A stretch of 64,000 nt of DNA from assembly GCA_947629645.1 (NCBI GenBank), contig CANREV010000011.1, forward strand, positions 16,316 to 80,315. Direction: 5' to 3'. The notes beneath the pieces are model-generated. The model saw only the letters and a program-made list of their open reading frames with translations, was not told the origin of the DNA and did no database searches. Each line of letters opens with the position of its first letter. The first letter of the stretch is position 1. The stretch comes from an uncultured Acetatifactor sp. (GTDB lineage Bacteria > Bacillota > Clostridia > Lachnospirales > Lachnospiraceae). This document shows, one piece after another, positions 54,507 through 63,990 of the stretch. A program made the translations under genes and the position numbers.

Positions 54507-55757
54507 CTAATTTCTCCCGGAAAGCACTTCGTCCTCGTACTTCTGAATTTCCGCAAAGAAATCTTTATCTGACACAACGTTCTGACGCGCACAGTACTCA
54601 TCCCAGATATCTCCCAGAGGAAGAAGCTTGATCGCCTCATGCGTTGCCATCAGTTCGGTAAATCTGGCCTCATCCTGAAGTTTTTTCAGCTTTTCATTTG
54701 GAGTAAGCAACGCTGCCAGCAGTGCCTTCTGCCAGCTTCTAAAGCCCACTGCCCAGGCGGAAACGCGGTTGATGCTCGCATCAAAATAATCCAGTGCCAT
54801 ATAAACGCGCTCCAGGCCATCGCATCTTACGATTTCCTTTGCCATCTCTTTGGTCTCATCGTCAAAAAGCACTACATGATCGCTGTCCCAACGGATCGGT
54901 CTGGTAATGTGAAGCGCAATTTCGGGATAGAAGCAAAGCAGCGCAGGAATCTTGTCGGACACTACCTCGGTAGGGTGATAATGACCGTTATCCATCAAAG
55001 GCAGGCAGCCGTCATGGGTTGCCGCAAAGCTCAGGGTAAACTCTGCGCTGCCAACCGTGTAAGCTTCCACTCCGATACCAAACACCTTGGATTCCACGCA
55101 GGGTTTTACCTTATTCTTATCAAAAGGCTCGGAAAGGATCTGCTCGATGGAATCCTTATATCTCATTCTGGGGCCCATACGGTCCGCGGGAACATCCTTG
55201 AAACCATCTCCAGTCCAGATGTTCATAACGCAGGGCACTCCCGTCTCCTCTGCAAAATATTGTGAAATACGGATACAAGCCTTGCCATGATCAATCCAGA
55301 ACTTTCTGATCTTCTCATCGGGGCTTGACAGCGTCAGGCCGTCCTTCATATTGGGATGAGAGAAAAAGGTGGGATTGAAATCGATACCCATATTTCTCTC
55401 TTTCGCAAATTCAACCCACTTCTTAAAGTGCTTCGGCTCAATCTTGTCGCGGTCTGCAAACTCGCCATCCTCAAAGATCGCATAGCTGGCATGCAGATTC
55501 AATTTCTTTTTGCCGGGCATCAGGCTTAAAGCCTTATCCATGTCTGCCATCAGCTGCTGGGGCGTCTTTGCCTTTCCGGGATAATTTCCAGTGGTCTGAA
55601 TACCGCCGGTCAGAGGGCCGTCATGATCAAATCCGATCACGTCATCGCCCTGCCAGCAATGCAGGGAAACCGGAGCTTCCATACATTTTTTCATTGCCGC
55701 CTCCACGTCAACGCCGTAGGAAGCATAGAGTTCTTTTGCGGACTCAAATCTTGTCAT
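54507..55757 (-). CDS. rhaA: L-rhamnose isomerase
   Basis: The 416-residue isomerase converts L-rhamnose to L-rhamnulose. It has SLHCWQGDDVIGFD, IDFNPTFFSHP, FTLSFAATHDGCLPLMDNGHYHPTEVVSDKIPALL and ITRPIRWDSDHVVLFDDE, which carry the metal ligands. Length fits the family. It lies between rhaB and rhaD on the same strand. Confidence 0.97.
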   Translation of the reverse strand: MTRFESAKELYASYGVDVEAAMKKCMEAPVSLHCWQGDDVIGFDHDGPLTGGIQTTGNYPGKAKTPQQLMADMDKALSLMPGKKKLNLHASYAIFEDGEFADRDKIEPKHFKKWVEFAKERNMGIDFNPTFFSHPNMKDGLTLSSPDEKIRKFWIDHGKACIRISQYFAEETGVPCVMNIWTGDGFKDVPADRMGPRMRYKDSIEQILSEPFDKNKVKPCVESKVFGIGVEAYTVGSAEFTLSFAATHDGCLPLMDNGHYHPTEVVSDKIPALLCFYPEIALHITRPIRWDSDHVVLFDDETKEMAKEIVRCDGLERVYMALDYFDASINRVSAWAVGFRSWQKALLAALLTPNEKLKKLQDEARFTELMATHEAIKLLPLGDIWDEYCARQNVVSDKDFFAEIQKYEDEVLSGRN

Positions 55758-55793
55758 ATCGTCTTCTCCTTTTCTTTATATAAATTTGCATTT

Positions 55794-57191
55794 TTACCTA
55801 TACTCTGCAATGGGGAAGGACCTGAACACACATGCCCTCGCGTCTTTTAAGTCCTTTAAATCTCCCAAAGCCATCATCTGCGCCGCCAGATTTCCGATAG
55901 CCGTAGCCTCAGTAGGTCCCGCGTATACAGGAATTCCTGTTGCCTGCGCTGTAAGCCTGTTTAAATAATCCGCATTGGCTCCGCCGCCGACAATATGGAT
56001 CCTGTCATAATCCTGCCCTGTGATGTCCGCGATCTCTTTGATCGTCTTAGCGTAACACTTCGCCAGACTGTTGTAAATCACGGAAGCCACCTCTGCGAGG
56101 CCCTCGGGCACCTGCTGTCCGGACTCTCTGCATGCCGCCTGCACCTCTGCGGTCATGTTGGCGGGAGCCAGAAACCGGTCGTCATTGCAATCTACAATGG
56201 AAGAGATCGAACATTTGGAAGCCTGCTCGCAGATCTCTCCAAATCCAAGGCTTCCCCCAATCTCCTTTTTTACGGACTGGATCATCCAAAGCCCCATGAT
56301 ATTCTTCAGATAGCGGAAACGGTAATCGTAGCCGCCCTCATTTGTCAGATTATTGGCCTTGCTCGCCTTAGAGCAGTTTGCCTGTAACAGCTCCGTTCCC
56401 ATCAAAGACCAGGTGCCGGAACTGATATACAGCGTATCATCGCTGTCAGTAGGAACCGCGATCACCGCGGACCCGGTATCGTGGGTGGCCGGAGCGATAA
56501 CCTTACAATTAAATCCTACCTCCCTTTGAATCTCTTCGGTAAGATCTCCCAGCACGGTACCGGGAGGCACGATCTTCTGGAAAATCTCCGTGGGAAACCC
56601 GAGCTCCTTTATCAACTCCATATCCCAGTTCTTCGTCTCGGGATCCACCAGCTGGCCCGTGGTAGCGTTTGTATACTCTGTGACCGCTACGCCGGAGAGC
56701 AGATAATGGAAGTAATCCGGCATCATCAGCATCGTCTTTGCCTTTGCCAGCTGCTCCGGCTTTTTCACTTTCAGCGCCATCAACTGATAGATTGTGTTAA
56801 AAAGCTGCTTCTGGATACCGGTTCTGGCATACAGATCATCCTCCGAAATATACCGGTACACCTCTTCGTCCATCCCTTTGGTGCGCCCGTCACGATAGGC
56901 CACCGCGTTTCCGATCCGTTTGTTATCCTGATCCAACAGTACAAAATCAACGCCCCATGTATCAATCCCCACACTGACAGGAATCTTGCCCATTTCGGCG
57001 CATTTTTTCATACCAGCCTTTATCTCTCTGAACAGTCCGTCCACATCCCAGACATTCTCGCCGTCCTTCTCCACCATCCCATTGGGAAAGCGGTGGATCT
57101 CCTCCAGTACCATTTTGCCATCCTCCAGATGCGCCAGAATATGTCTTCCGCTGGAGGCGCCGATGTCAATCCCCAAGTAATAAGAACCCAT
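55794..57191 (-). CDS. rhaB: L-rhamnulokinase
   Basis: The 465-residue FGGY kinase phosphorylates rhamnulose. It opens LGIDIGASSGRHILAHLEDGKMVLEEIHRFPN and has APATHDTGSAVIAVPTD, YISSGTWSLMG and HIVGGGANADYLNRLTAQATG. It is the first rha gene after the repeat and terminator region. The ATG has AAGGGAG upstream. Confidence 0.96.
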   Translation of the reverse strand: MGSYYLGIDIGASSGRHILAHLEDGKMVLEEIHRFPNGMVEKDGENVWDVDGLFREIKAGMKKCAEMGKIPVSVGIDTWGVDFVLLDQDNKRIGNAVAYRDGRTKGMDEEVYRYISEDDLYARTGIQKQLFNTIYQLMALKVKKPEQLAKAKTMLMMPDYFHYLLSGVAVTEYTNATTGQLVDPETKNWDMELIKELGFPTEIFQKIVPPGTVLGDLTEEIQREVGFNCKVIAPATHDTGSAVIAVPTDSDDTLYISSGTWSLMGTELLQANCSKASKANNLTNEGGYDYRFRYLKNIMGLWMIQSVKKEIGGSLGFGEICEQASKCSISSIVDCNDDRFLAPANMTAEVQAACRESGQQVPEGLAEVASVIYNSLAKCYAKTIKEIADITGQDYDRIHIVGGGANADYLNRLTAQATGIPVYAGPTEATAIGNLAAQMMALGDLKDLKDARACVFRSFPIAEYR

Positions 57192-57236
57192 TGTTTTTTG
57201 CTCCCTTCTTTATTTATCGCGGGCACCCGCTGGCGG

Positions 57237-57420
57237 AATGGCCATCCGGCCGTTCCCTGCCCTGAATAAGGTCATTTTAACATGAATGCTTCCCATTCAT
57301 GTTTTTATGGCCATTCGGCCATTCCCTGCCCCGAATAAGGTCATTTTAACATGAATGCTTCCCATTCATGTTTTTATGGCCATTCGGCCGTTCCCTGCCC
57401 CGAATAAGGTCATTTTACCA
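57237..57420. repeat. 69-bp tandem repeat with hairpins before rhaB
   Basis: GTCATTTTAACATGAATG starts at 57271 and 57340 (and a variant at 57409), giving an exact 69-bp period and about 2.6 copies. Each copy has an ACATGAATG/CATTCATGT hairpin with T-rich end, plus GGCCATTCGGCC. It lies in the rhaB leader region, so folding may modulate readthrough. Confidence 0.93.
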
Positions 57421-57433
57421 TATTGCAAAGTAC

Positions 57434-57467
57434 AAAAAAAGGACACCTTTTGTTGCAAAAGTGTCCT
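57434..57467 (-). terminator. Terminator after the aquaporin-like gene
   Basis: AGGACACTTTT/AAAAGGTGTCCT stem followed by a run of seven T residues on the minus strand. Confidence 0.9.
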
Positions 57468-57479
57468 CATTTGCAATTT

Positions 57480-58193
57480 TTAAAACAGTCCCGTCACAAT
57501 GACAGCCAAGATACCGCCAATGGAAGAACCGACCAGATTGACTATCAGCTGGTATGACCAGTCTACCTTCTCGCCGTTCTTATTCGGGAAAGGCAGGATC
57601 GCGAACCATACGCTGCTGAATACGGAACGCATAGCGTTCATGCTGAATCCGGTACTGTTCAAGGTCAGCGCGAGGATCGCAACAGACGCGAAGCCGACAA
57701 CGCCGATCTGCAGCGCCGCGGAATCGCCGCTGGTCGCTTTCAGACAGGTAAACACAAGGAACAGGAACGCGAAAGTGGCGAGCACTTCCTGCACAAAATT
57801 CAGCGCCATATGCTTCTCTACCGGATAAGCCGAGAAGATACCTCTCTTGGGGGCATCGCCCGATGCCTTAAAGGAATCCCAGAAAAATACCATACATACA
57901 ACTTCGGCTACGCCCGCGGCTAAAAACTCCATCAGCAGATAGATCAGCGCCTCCGAAAAAGGCAGCGCGCCTGTAATGATATTGCCAAATACCACGCCAG
58001 GATTCAGGTAAGCGGGACCGCCCATAATAACCGCCGTTGTTAATCCCAGTCCCACCGCAAGGCTCCACGCAATGACCAATTCCACATAATTTAAAGTAGA
58101 TACCAGAGTCTTTTTCAGGGATACGTTACACATATACGCGTAACCTCCCAGTAAAAATACAAGGCTTCCTGCAAATTCAGCTACATATTTCAT
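57480..58193 (-). CDS. Aquaporin-like (MIP) channel with degenerate NPA motifs
   Basis: The 237-residue protein has six membrane helices and the MIP layout, but the first NPA box reads YLNPGVVFG and the second SMNAMRS, so both are altered. It lies between the PocR-domain gene and rhaB on the same strand. It could pass small diols such as 1,2-propanediol or glycerol, as PduF does, but the changed motifs leave selectivity open. Confidence 0.8.
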   Translation of the reverse strand: MKYVAEFAGSLVFLLGGYAYMCNVSLKKTLVSTLNYVELVIAWSLAVGLGLTTAVIMGGPAYLNPGVVFGNIITGALPFSEALIYLLMEFLAAGVAEVVCMVFFWDSFKASGDAPKRGIFSAYPVEKHMALNFVQEVLATFAFLFLVFTCLKATSGDSAALQIGVVGFASVAILALTLNSTGFSMNAMRSVFSSVWFAILPFPNKNGEKVDWSYQLIVNLVGSSIGGILAVIVTGLF

Positions 58194-58386
58194 ATCCTAA
58201 CCCTCATCATTCCTTCGTTTTATTTTTAGTTCGGCGTTTCCCAATTTATTATGCTTTCTGCCGGCCAGGATTTCCTTCTGCGGCGTTATTTTGGGATAAT
58301 GAGAATGCCGCATCGCCTCCCGCAAACATCTTGTATAAGGAATTTCCGGACTTCACAAAAAACACATCCAATTGGAAGATGGCACA

Positions 58387-59166
58387 CTACATGGACTCGT
58401 TTTTCATCTCCTCAACCGCGGAAGATATGTTGGAAACAATCTCTTCGATCTCTTTGTTGACCACGGTGCTCTGCTCGGACAACTTACCCACTTCCTTTGC
58501 CACAACGGCGAAGCCCGCGCCCTTTTCTCCCGCTCTCGCCGCTTCGATGCTGGCGTTGAGAGCAAGGATCTTCTGCTTATTCTGCAGTGCTTTCAGCTCG
58601 GAAGTCTTGAGAGTGATACGCTCTACCAGCTTATTGGTGTTTTCAACACCGGTCGCGAGTTTAGAAACAATAGCGCCGTTTTTCTTCTTCGCGTACTCCG
58701 CGTTGATGAAATTGTTCAGCACCTCGCCCAGCAGCTCCGCGGAAGCGTGAATAGCCTCTTCCGTGCGCACATTCACCTTATGTAAAGCGTCAATATACTG
58801 ATCCTCATTCACGCCGATCTCTCTTGCCACCCTGCGGAACTTTTCTTCGTCAGGCGCCTCCGGAAGGACTTGTCCGCCGATAACGGATCCCACTTTCTTT
58901 CCTTCCACCACAAGGGGGATGCCAAAATCGATCAGGCCGGCATGGCAATGGTACACGCCCTGACCTTCCCTGTCGCATTTTTCACATCTGGCACAGCCTT
59001 CCGCGCTTCCCCTGGTCAGTTTGATACAAAAATCAGTAAAGTTATAGCAGTCGGAGATATATTTGCCGTCCCCGCCTACGGCCACTGTAGCCAAACCGGT
59101 GGCTTTCGCCCAGCTCGACATAATGTTTTCAAATTTCGCCATATCAGTAAAATCTTTGATTTCCAT
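58387..59166 (-). CDS. Soluble PocR-sensor protein with chemoreceptor signalling segment
   Basis: The 259-residue protein has a PocR ligand domain (residues about 8-150; [22 protein letters not shown] and [26 protein letters not shown]) and then a short methyl-accepting signalling segment ([33 protein letters not shown]). It has no membrane helix or HAMP domain. PocR domains sense small hydrocarbon derivatives such as propanediol. The gene neighbours the aquaporin-like gene and AraC regulator. ATG 59166 has GGGAGG upstream. Confidence 0.88.
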   Translation of the reverse strand: MEIKDFTDMAKFENIMSSWAKATGLATVAVGGDGKYISDCYNFTDFCIKLTRGSAEGCARCEKCDREGQGVYHCHAGLIDFGIPLVVEGKKVGSVIGGQVLPEAPDEEKFRRVAREIGVNEDQYIDALHKVNVRTEEAIHASAELLGEVLNNFINAEYAKKKNGAIVSKLATGVENTNKLVERITLKTSELKALQNKQKILALNASIEAARAGEKGAGFAVVAKEVGKLSEQSTVVNKEIEEIVSNISSAVEEMKNESM

Positions 59167-59258
59167 TACCCACTTACCTCCCAAGTTTTGTGTATTTTAT
59201 TATAACATATGTACTATACAAAAATATAGTCCAAAATAAAATTTTTTTGTCTATTTTG

Positions 59259-60224
59259 TCAATTTTCTTTTCCGATCCGGTATTTTCTTGGAGTCATACC
59301 GTACTTCTTCTGAAAGATCCTGTGAAAATAGCTTACATTGTCGTATCCTACAGCCTCCGATATTTCTGCAACAGACATCCCCGTAGCGGCAAGAAGATAC
59401 GCCGCCCGGCTGAGGCGTTTCGTCTGGACCAGCTCCGTATAAGTCTTTCCGGTACGGTTTTTGATTTCCCTGGAAAGCCAGTAAACATCGTAGTGCATGC
59501 TGTTTGCCAGCTCTGTCAGTTCCCCCTCCCTGTAATGATCCTCAATGTAGCTTAAGACAGAGATCACAAGCTTTTGCTGTCCTGCCCTCCCATCCGTCTC
59601 CATCCGGTCCATATGGTTCATCAGCTGCAAAAACAAAAGCCCCATAGTGGCCTGATTCGTACGCCTCTTATTAGGCTGCCTGTTCCAAAGCGTCCAGATC
59701 AGATTCTCCACAAGGTTTTGGACCGGCAATACATCCGCCACCTTAAAATGAAGATATCCCGAGGCCTCCTTCTCTCCCCGCAGGCAGTCGATCACAAAGC
59801 TCCTGAGCTGATTTTCCTCCGGCTCCATCATAGTCAGCCCGTACTCAAAAAATTCCGGCAGCACAATAAAATTGACCGCGATGTCACCCTCCCCTGCAGG
59901 ATAGATTTCCTGAGTGGCGGTCTGGCTTAAGAAAAGAAGCTCCCCCTGTCTCAATATCACATCTTCTCCATTTATCACATGGCGGGTGCTTCCCGAGCAC
60001 ATGTAGATCACTTCTATGTAATTGTGAGTATGCCTGGGAAAGTGAACAAATCTGGTATGAGTCCTGATCTGAATCATCTTCCCCTCCTCCAAAAGCTTCT
60101 TCGCATCCACAATATCCGTTTCCGCTGACATATACAAGGTCTTTTCGATTCCGCTTTTGCCGTTTAACAGTCTTTCTTCCTCCGGCGTGATCTTTTGCAG
60201 TTCCCGCAGTAATTCTTCCCTCAT
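59259..60224 (-). CDS. AraC-family regulator, RhaR/RhaS-like
   Basis: The 321-residue protein has an N-terminal cupin domain (RFVHFPRHTHNYIEVIYMCSG) and a C-terminal double helix-turn-helix (YTELVQTKRLSRAAYLLAATGMSVAEISEAVGYDNVSYFHRIFQKKYGMTP). The neighbouring rhaBAD and aquaporin-like genes suggest rhamnose-responsive activation. ATG 60224 is preferred because AAAGGG lies upstream; ATG 60254 has no site. Confidence 0.88.
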   Translation of the reverse strand: MREELLRELQKITPEEERLLNGKSGIEKTLYMSAETDIVDAKKLLEEGKMIQIRTHTRFVHFPRHTHNYIEVIYMCSGSTRHVINGEDVILRQGELLFLSQTATQEIYPAGEGDIAVNFIVLPEFFEYGLTMMEPEENQLRSFVIDCLRGEKEASGYLHFKVADVLPVQNLVENLIWTLWNRQPNKRRTNQATMGLLFLQLMNHMDRMETDGRAGQQKLVISVLSYIEDHYREGELTELANSMHYDVYWLSREIKNRTGKTYTELVQTKRLSRAAYLLAATGMSVAEISEAVGYDNVSYFHRIFQKKYGMTPRKYRIGKEN

Positions 60225-60497
60225 ATCCCACCCTTTCCCATCTGTTTTTGCCATACCGTAAAGGCTTGTGAAACTTTATCATCAGCGGATTTTCTCACTC
60301 TGACCCAAGTCTCTGAAATTATCTATATTTTACTACAGACAAAGTCCCATGGAAAGTACCAATAAAGGATAAATGCACTCACACAATAAAATAAGTTCCG
60401 TAGGAATAAATTTTACGTCCCCGCACTGTCAGCAGGACGTCCACCGGACAAAGAGACTATAGCGGAACATATGTCATATGACGCATAACATTGACAC

Positions 60498-60650
60498 ATA
60501 GCATTTGACATACAGCTCTGACACACGGTATTCGGCATACAGCTCTGACACACGGCATTTGGCATACAGCTCTGACACACGGCACTTGGCATACAGCTCT
60601 GACACATGGCATTTGGCATACAGCTCTGGCACACGGCATTTGACCCTTTC
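60498..60650. repeat. 27-bp tandem repeat upstream of the GT-C promoter
   Basis: CATACAGCTCTG recurs at 60509, 60536, 60563, 60590 and 60617, an exact 27-bp period with variants such as CACGGCATTTGG between. The last unit supplies the -35 box of the promoter at 60640. Minus-strand frames give repeated Cys-rich peptides (CQSCMPNAV) without ribosome binding sites. The stretch 60225-60497 shows nothing further. Confidence 0.95.
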
Positions 60651-60668
60651 CGCATAAACTGCTATAAT
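60640..60668 (+). promoter_or_regulatory. Promoter of the GT-C gene
   Basis: TTGACC (60640-60645) and TATAAT (60663-60668) are 17 bases apart. The -35 box is the edge of the 27-bp repeat array. Confidence 0.8.
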
Positions 60669-60785
60669 CGGCATATGGCGCGATACGGCACACTGGTGCC
60701 AAATGGTCATGCATTCATGCCTGCATGAGCACGCCTTTTGACCCGGACATTACATCATGCAATAACGAACGGAGAGAAGCTTTTT

Positions 60786-62417
60786 ATGAAAATGTTAAAG
60801 GTTCAGGAAAAAAAGGACAAAGGAAGCCGCATACTTTTCTTTTTGTTTATGGCGATAGGTATTTTTGCGCGGGTCTGGAAGTTCGGCGTTGTTCCGGGCG
60901 ATCTTCATCCCGATGAAGCGTTCGCCGGATACGATGCCTATAATCTGCTCCACTACGGCATGGATTCCGCCGGATACCGTTTTCCCGTCTACCTGACCAC
61001 TTGGGGAAGCGGCACCAGCGCGCTCAACACTTACCTGATGATTCCTTTTATGGCAGTATTCGGCGCAAAAATATGGGTCATCCGTCTGCCTCAGGTGATC
61101 GTAGCCTGCCTGACACTGTGGGTAACGTATCTGCTGGTCAAACGGCTGTTCCACGAAAAGATTGCGCTCTGCTCGCTGTTTCTTCTGGCTATCTCCCCCT
61201 GGCATATCGGCATGTCGCGCTGGGGCATGGATGCCAACATGGCTCCCGGATTTGTGATCTTCGGGCTCTACTTTTTCGTGCGTGGACTGGAAGAGAAAAA
61301 ATATCTGATGCTCTCTGCGCTGATGTACGGACTCTCTCTGTACTGCTACGCCACCATCTGGTCCGTTGTCCCGCTAATGCTGTTTTTGCAGCTTCTCTAC
61401 GGGATCATCTGCGGGAAGATCCGTTTTGACCGCTATCTGATACTGTCCGGTATCATACTTGCCATTTTTGCGGTGCCTCTCCTTTTGTTTTTGCTGGTAA
61501 ATATGGATTTCATAGACGCGATCCGCCTGCCCTTCCTCTCCATCCCGAAACTGGTGGTCATGCGGGGCGGCGAAGTGTCGCTCTCCAATCTGTCCTTAAA
61601 GGCCCACCGGCTCTGGTCTGTATTAAAATACCAGTCGGACGACATGGCATGGAACGGCACCTCCAAATATGGAATCTACTATGCAGGCACTCTCTCCTTT
61701 TTCGTGCTGGGACTCTTTTACTGTATCAAGACGTCCGTTGAAAAAATACGACGCAGAATGGCCTTTCAAAAAACGCTCGCCAAAACCGCTTCCAGCTCCT
61801 TTGAGGAGAAACGACTCAATGCGCAAAAGACAGAGGATATCCCTGAGCTTCTGCTGTTGATCCAGGTAGGATGCGGCATTCTGCTCGGACTTTTGATCTA
61901 CACAAATATCAATCGGGACAATATCCTGTTCATCCCCATGATCATCACAGCTTCCGCAGGGGTTTACTACCTTTGCAGTCTGATCGATCTGCGCTATCTG
62001 ATTCTGCCCGCGCTGTTCTACCTGTGTATGTTTGCAGGATTTGAACATTACTATTTTACACAGTACCGTGAGATCACCGATTACTATTTCTATCGGGGGC
62101 TGAAAGACGCCGTGGAGGAAGCCGTCTCGTACGATGGCGTGATCTATGTAAGCCAAGGCATAAAACATTCCAATATTCTCTTTCTGGCAGAAGAACCGGT
62201 GACGGAATTTATAGACACGGCGGAATACTATAATTATCCCAACGCCTATCTGGAAGCCCGTTCTTTCGGGCGATTCAGCTATGATTTCGATCCCGCCGCG
62301 CCAGACAGAAACGCCACCTATATTTTAAGCCAGAACGTGGATCTTTCTCCCTTTGAGCAGGCCGGTTTCACCTTAAATACCTATCACTTTTACACTGTGG
62401 CGCATTACGGGCCATAA
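60786..62417 (+). CDS. GT-C (GT39-like) membrane glycosyltransferase
   Basis: The 543-residue protein has about 11 membrane helices and an extracytoplasmic motif near the N-terminus (VVPGDLHPDEAFAGYDAYN) that marks dolichol/undecaprenyl-phosphate sugar transferases (PMT/ArnT-like). A C-terminal domain (YISQGIKHSNILFLAEEPV-like) is extracytoplasmic. ATG 60786 has GGAGAG upstream; earlier starts lack a site. The acceptor is unknown. Confidence 0.85.
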   Translation: MKMLKVQEKKDKGSRILFFLFMAIGIFARVWKFGVVPGDLHPDEAFAGYDAYNLLHYGMDSAGYRFPVYLTTWGSGTSALNTYLMIPFMAVFGAKIWVIRLPQVIVACLTLWVTYLLVKRLFHEKIALCSLFLLAISPWHIGMSRWGMDANMAPGFVIFGLYFFVRGLEEKKYLMLSALMYGLSLYCYATIWSVVPLMLFLQLLYGIICGKIRFDRYLILSGIILAIFAVPLLLFLLVNMDFIDAIRLPFLSIPKLVVMRGGEVSLSNLSLKAHRLWSVLKYQSDDMAWNGTSKYGIYYAGTLSFFVLGLFYCIKTSVEKIRRRMAFQKTLAKTASSSFEEKRLNAQKTEDIPELLLLIQVGCGILLGLLIYTNINRDNILFIPMIITASAGVYYLCSLIDLRYLILPALFYLCMFAGFEHYYFTQYREITDYYFYRGLKDAVEEAVSYDGVIYVSQGIKHSNILFLAEEPVTEFIDTAEYYNYPNAYLEARSFGRFSYDFDPAAPDRNATYILSQNVDLSPFEQAGFTLNTYHFYTVAHYGP

Positions 62418-62444
62418 CTTTTTCACGATCTGATCCTCTTAAGT

Positions 62445-63764
62445 TTAGACAGCAGCCTCCGGACTTCCGCTGCCGAACACCGCGCATCCATGGGGCGGCA
62501 GTGTGGCTGAAAGGACCTTCTGGGCGGAAACGTCCCGCCGCTCCCCCGTCCAAAGTTCTTCCCATACATACCCATCCTGCGTTTTGAGATCCGCCTTTTG
62601 CAGATCCAGCTCCACCCTGGCAGTCTCGTCACTTAAATTAAACAGCGCCGCGTAGGCGGGCCCGTCCGGTTCATATCGCGCCGTCCAGATCGCCTTATCC
62701 TCATCCAGCGCATATTGTCTGGCCCTGCACTCCGGCGAAAGCATATTTAAGACCGATTTATTGGTCAGCAATTCCAACGTATCCTCGTCCAGTTTCGTCA
62801 GTTCTGCACCGATCATCAGCGGGGAACCGAAGATACACCAGAGCGTCATCATGGTGCGCTGCTCCTCCTTCGTAAAATTTGTGCAACGCTCCCTGCCAAA
62901 CCCTTTTCCCAGATATCCTACAGGCAGCATATCACAATCAGGATAGCATCCCTTAGAGACATGACTCTGCCACAATTCACAGCGCCGGAACATCTCTTTG
63001 AGAAGTCTCCAGTCGTCCCAAAAATCATCGGTGATACGCCACATGTTTGCATAGGTTTCATAATGCCAGGCCTTCTCAATTAACGCCGGTCCCGGGGAGA
63101 GGGAGAGCACGATCTGTCTGCCGCACTTTTCAATGGCCCTGGCGATCATTTCCACTTCGTGCTGCGCGGAATAAGGGGCGTTGACGTAAAGGTTTGTATT
63201 GCAGATATCATCACATTTAATCAGATCCACGCCCCAGTCCGCATACAATTCCAACAGCGAGTCATAGTACGCCTGTCCGCCTGAGCCTTTGCGCACGCCA
63301 TACATATCGGGATTCCAGCCGCAGATAGAAGAAGGATCCGCAATCTCATCGGCCCGAATGCCGCTTCCCTTAACGGGCAGGCGGCCGTGAGCCGCTATTC
63401 TGGGGATACCACGCATGATATGAATGCCGAATTTCAGCCCGAGAGAATGGATAGCATCCGCCAAAGGTTTAAAACCCGCACCGTTTGCGGAGGAAGGGAA
63501 ACGGGCAGGATCCGGCTTAAGCCTGCCATACTCATCCATCGCAAGCTCCCCAAAGGGGAGATATTGGTACTTTTCCCGCTGGGCGCCCGCATCATGCGCG
63601 TACCATTGGATATCCACCACGACATACTGCCAGCCGTATTCTTTTAAATGCGCGGCCATGTATTCCGCGTTCTGCCTGACCTGCGCCTCATTTACCGTTG
63701 TATCATAATAATCATAACTGTTCCAGCCCATGGGCGGCGTTGCCGCAAAGTCGTTCTTGTTCAT
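62445..63764 (-). CDS. Glycoside hydrolase family 27 alpha-galactosidase
   Basis: The 439-residue enzyme opens with TPPMGWNSYDYYD and has VVVDIQWYAHD, LKFGIHIMRGIPR, DWGVDLIKCDDICN (nucleophile Asp) and WRITDDFWDDW (acid/base Asp region). GH27 releases terminal alpha-galactose or alpha-N-acetylgalactosamine. No signal peptide is present, so it acts inside the cell. An upstream in-frame GTG (63770) is possible; AGGAGG suits either start. Confidence 0.93.
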   Translation of the reverse strand: MNKNDFAATPPMGWNSYDYYDTTVNEAQVRQNAEYMAAHLKEYGWQYVVVDIQWYAHDAGAQREKYQYLPFGELAMDEYGRLKPDPARFPSSANGAGFKPLADAIHSLGLKFGIHIMRGIPRIAAHGRLPVKGSGIRADEIADPSSICGWNPDMYGVRKGSGGQAYYDSLLELYADWGVDLIKCDDICNTNLYVNAPYSAQHEVEMIARAIEKCGRQIVLSLSPGPALIEKAWHYETYANMWRITDDFWDDWRLLKEMFRRCELWQSHVSKGCYPDCDMLPVGYLGKGFGRERCTNFTKEEQRTMMTLWCIFGSPLMIGAELTKLDEDTLELLTNKSVLNMLSPECRARQYALDEDKAIWTARYEPDGPAYAALFNLSDETARVELDLQKADLKTQDGYVWEELWTGERRDVSAQKVLSATLPPHGCAVFGSGSPEAAV

Positions 63765-63860
63765 CTTCACAGAGCCTCCTTATGACCACTTCCCAATAAA
63801 TAATACCTTTTCATCGGCAGCTTATCACGGTTTGCGCGACCGCCTGCTTTCGATAAATCA

Positions 63861-63889
63861 ATTATATTCTTTGACACGCCCTGTGACAA
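63861..63889 (-). promoter_or_regulatory. Promoter of the GH27 gene
   Basis: TTGTCA (63884-63889) and TATAAT (63861-63866) are 17 bases apart on the minus strand, about 97 bases before the start. Confidence 0.8.
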
Positions 63890-63924
63890 CATTTTTCGCA
63901 ATTCAGGGGCGGCCTGATGACTGT

Positions 63925-63945
63925 AAAAAATAGGCTTCGCCTATT
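63925..63945 (-). terminator. Terminator for a minus-strand gene beyond the window
   Basis: AATAGGC-GAA-GCCTATT hairpin followed by a run of T on the minus strand. Confidence 0.75.
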
Positions 63946-63950
63946 CAACT

Positions 63951-63990
63951 CCCCTGCCCCTCAATCTTGAGGGGTGGGGGTTTTCTTTTG
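63951..63990 (+). terminator. GC-rich hairpin with T tail near the window end
   Basis: CCCCTCAA/TTGAGGGG stem (63957-63974) extended by flanking C and G runs, then TTTTCTTTT on the plus strand. No plus-strand gene precedes it closely; with the adjacent minus-strand hairpin it may be bidirectional. Confidence 0.5.

Noticed and set aside
60498..60650. Possible CRISPR array
   Set aside because: Units are contiguous without unique spacers; the same holds for the other arrays in the window. No cas genes are present.
60413..60714. Cys-rich minus-strand frames with CQSCMPNAV repeats, resembling small metal-binding peptides
   Set aside because: Three overlapping frames are open at once, caused by the 27-bp period. 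No Shine-Dalgarno site and no terminator.
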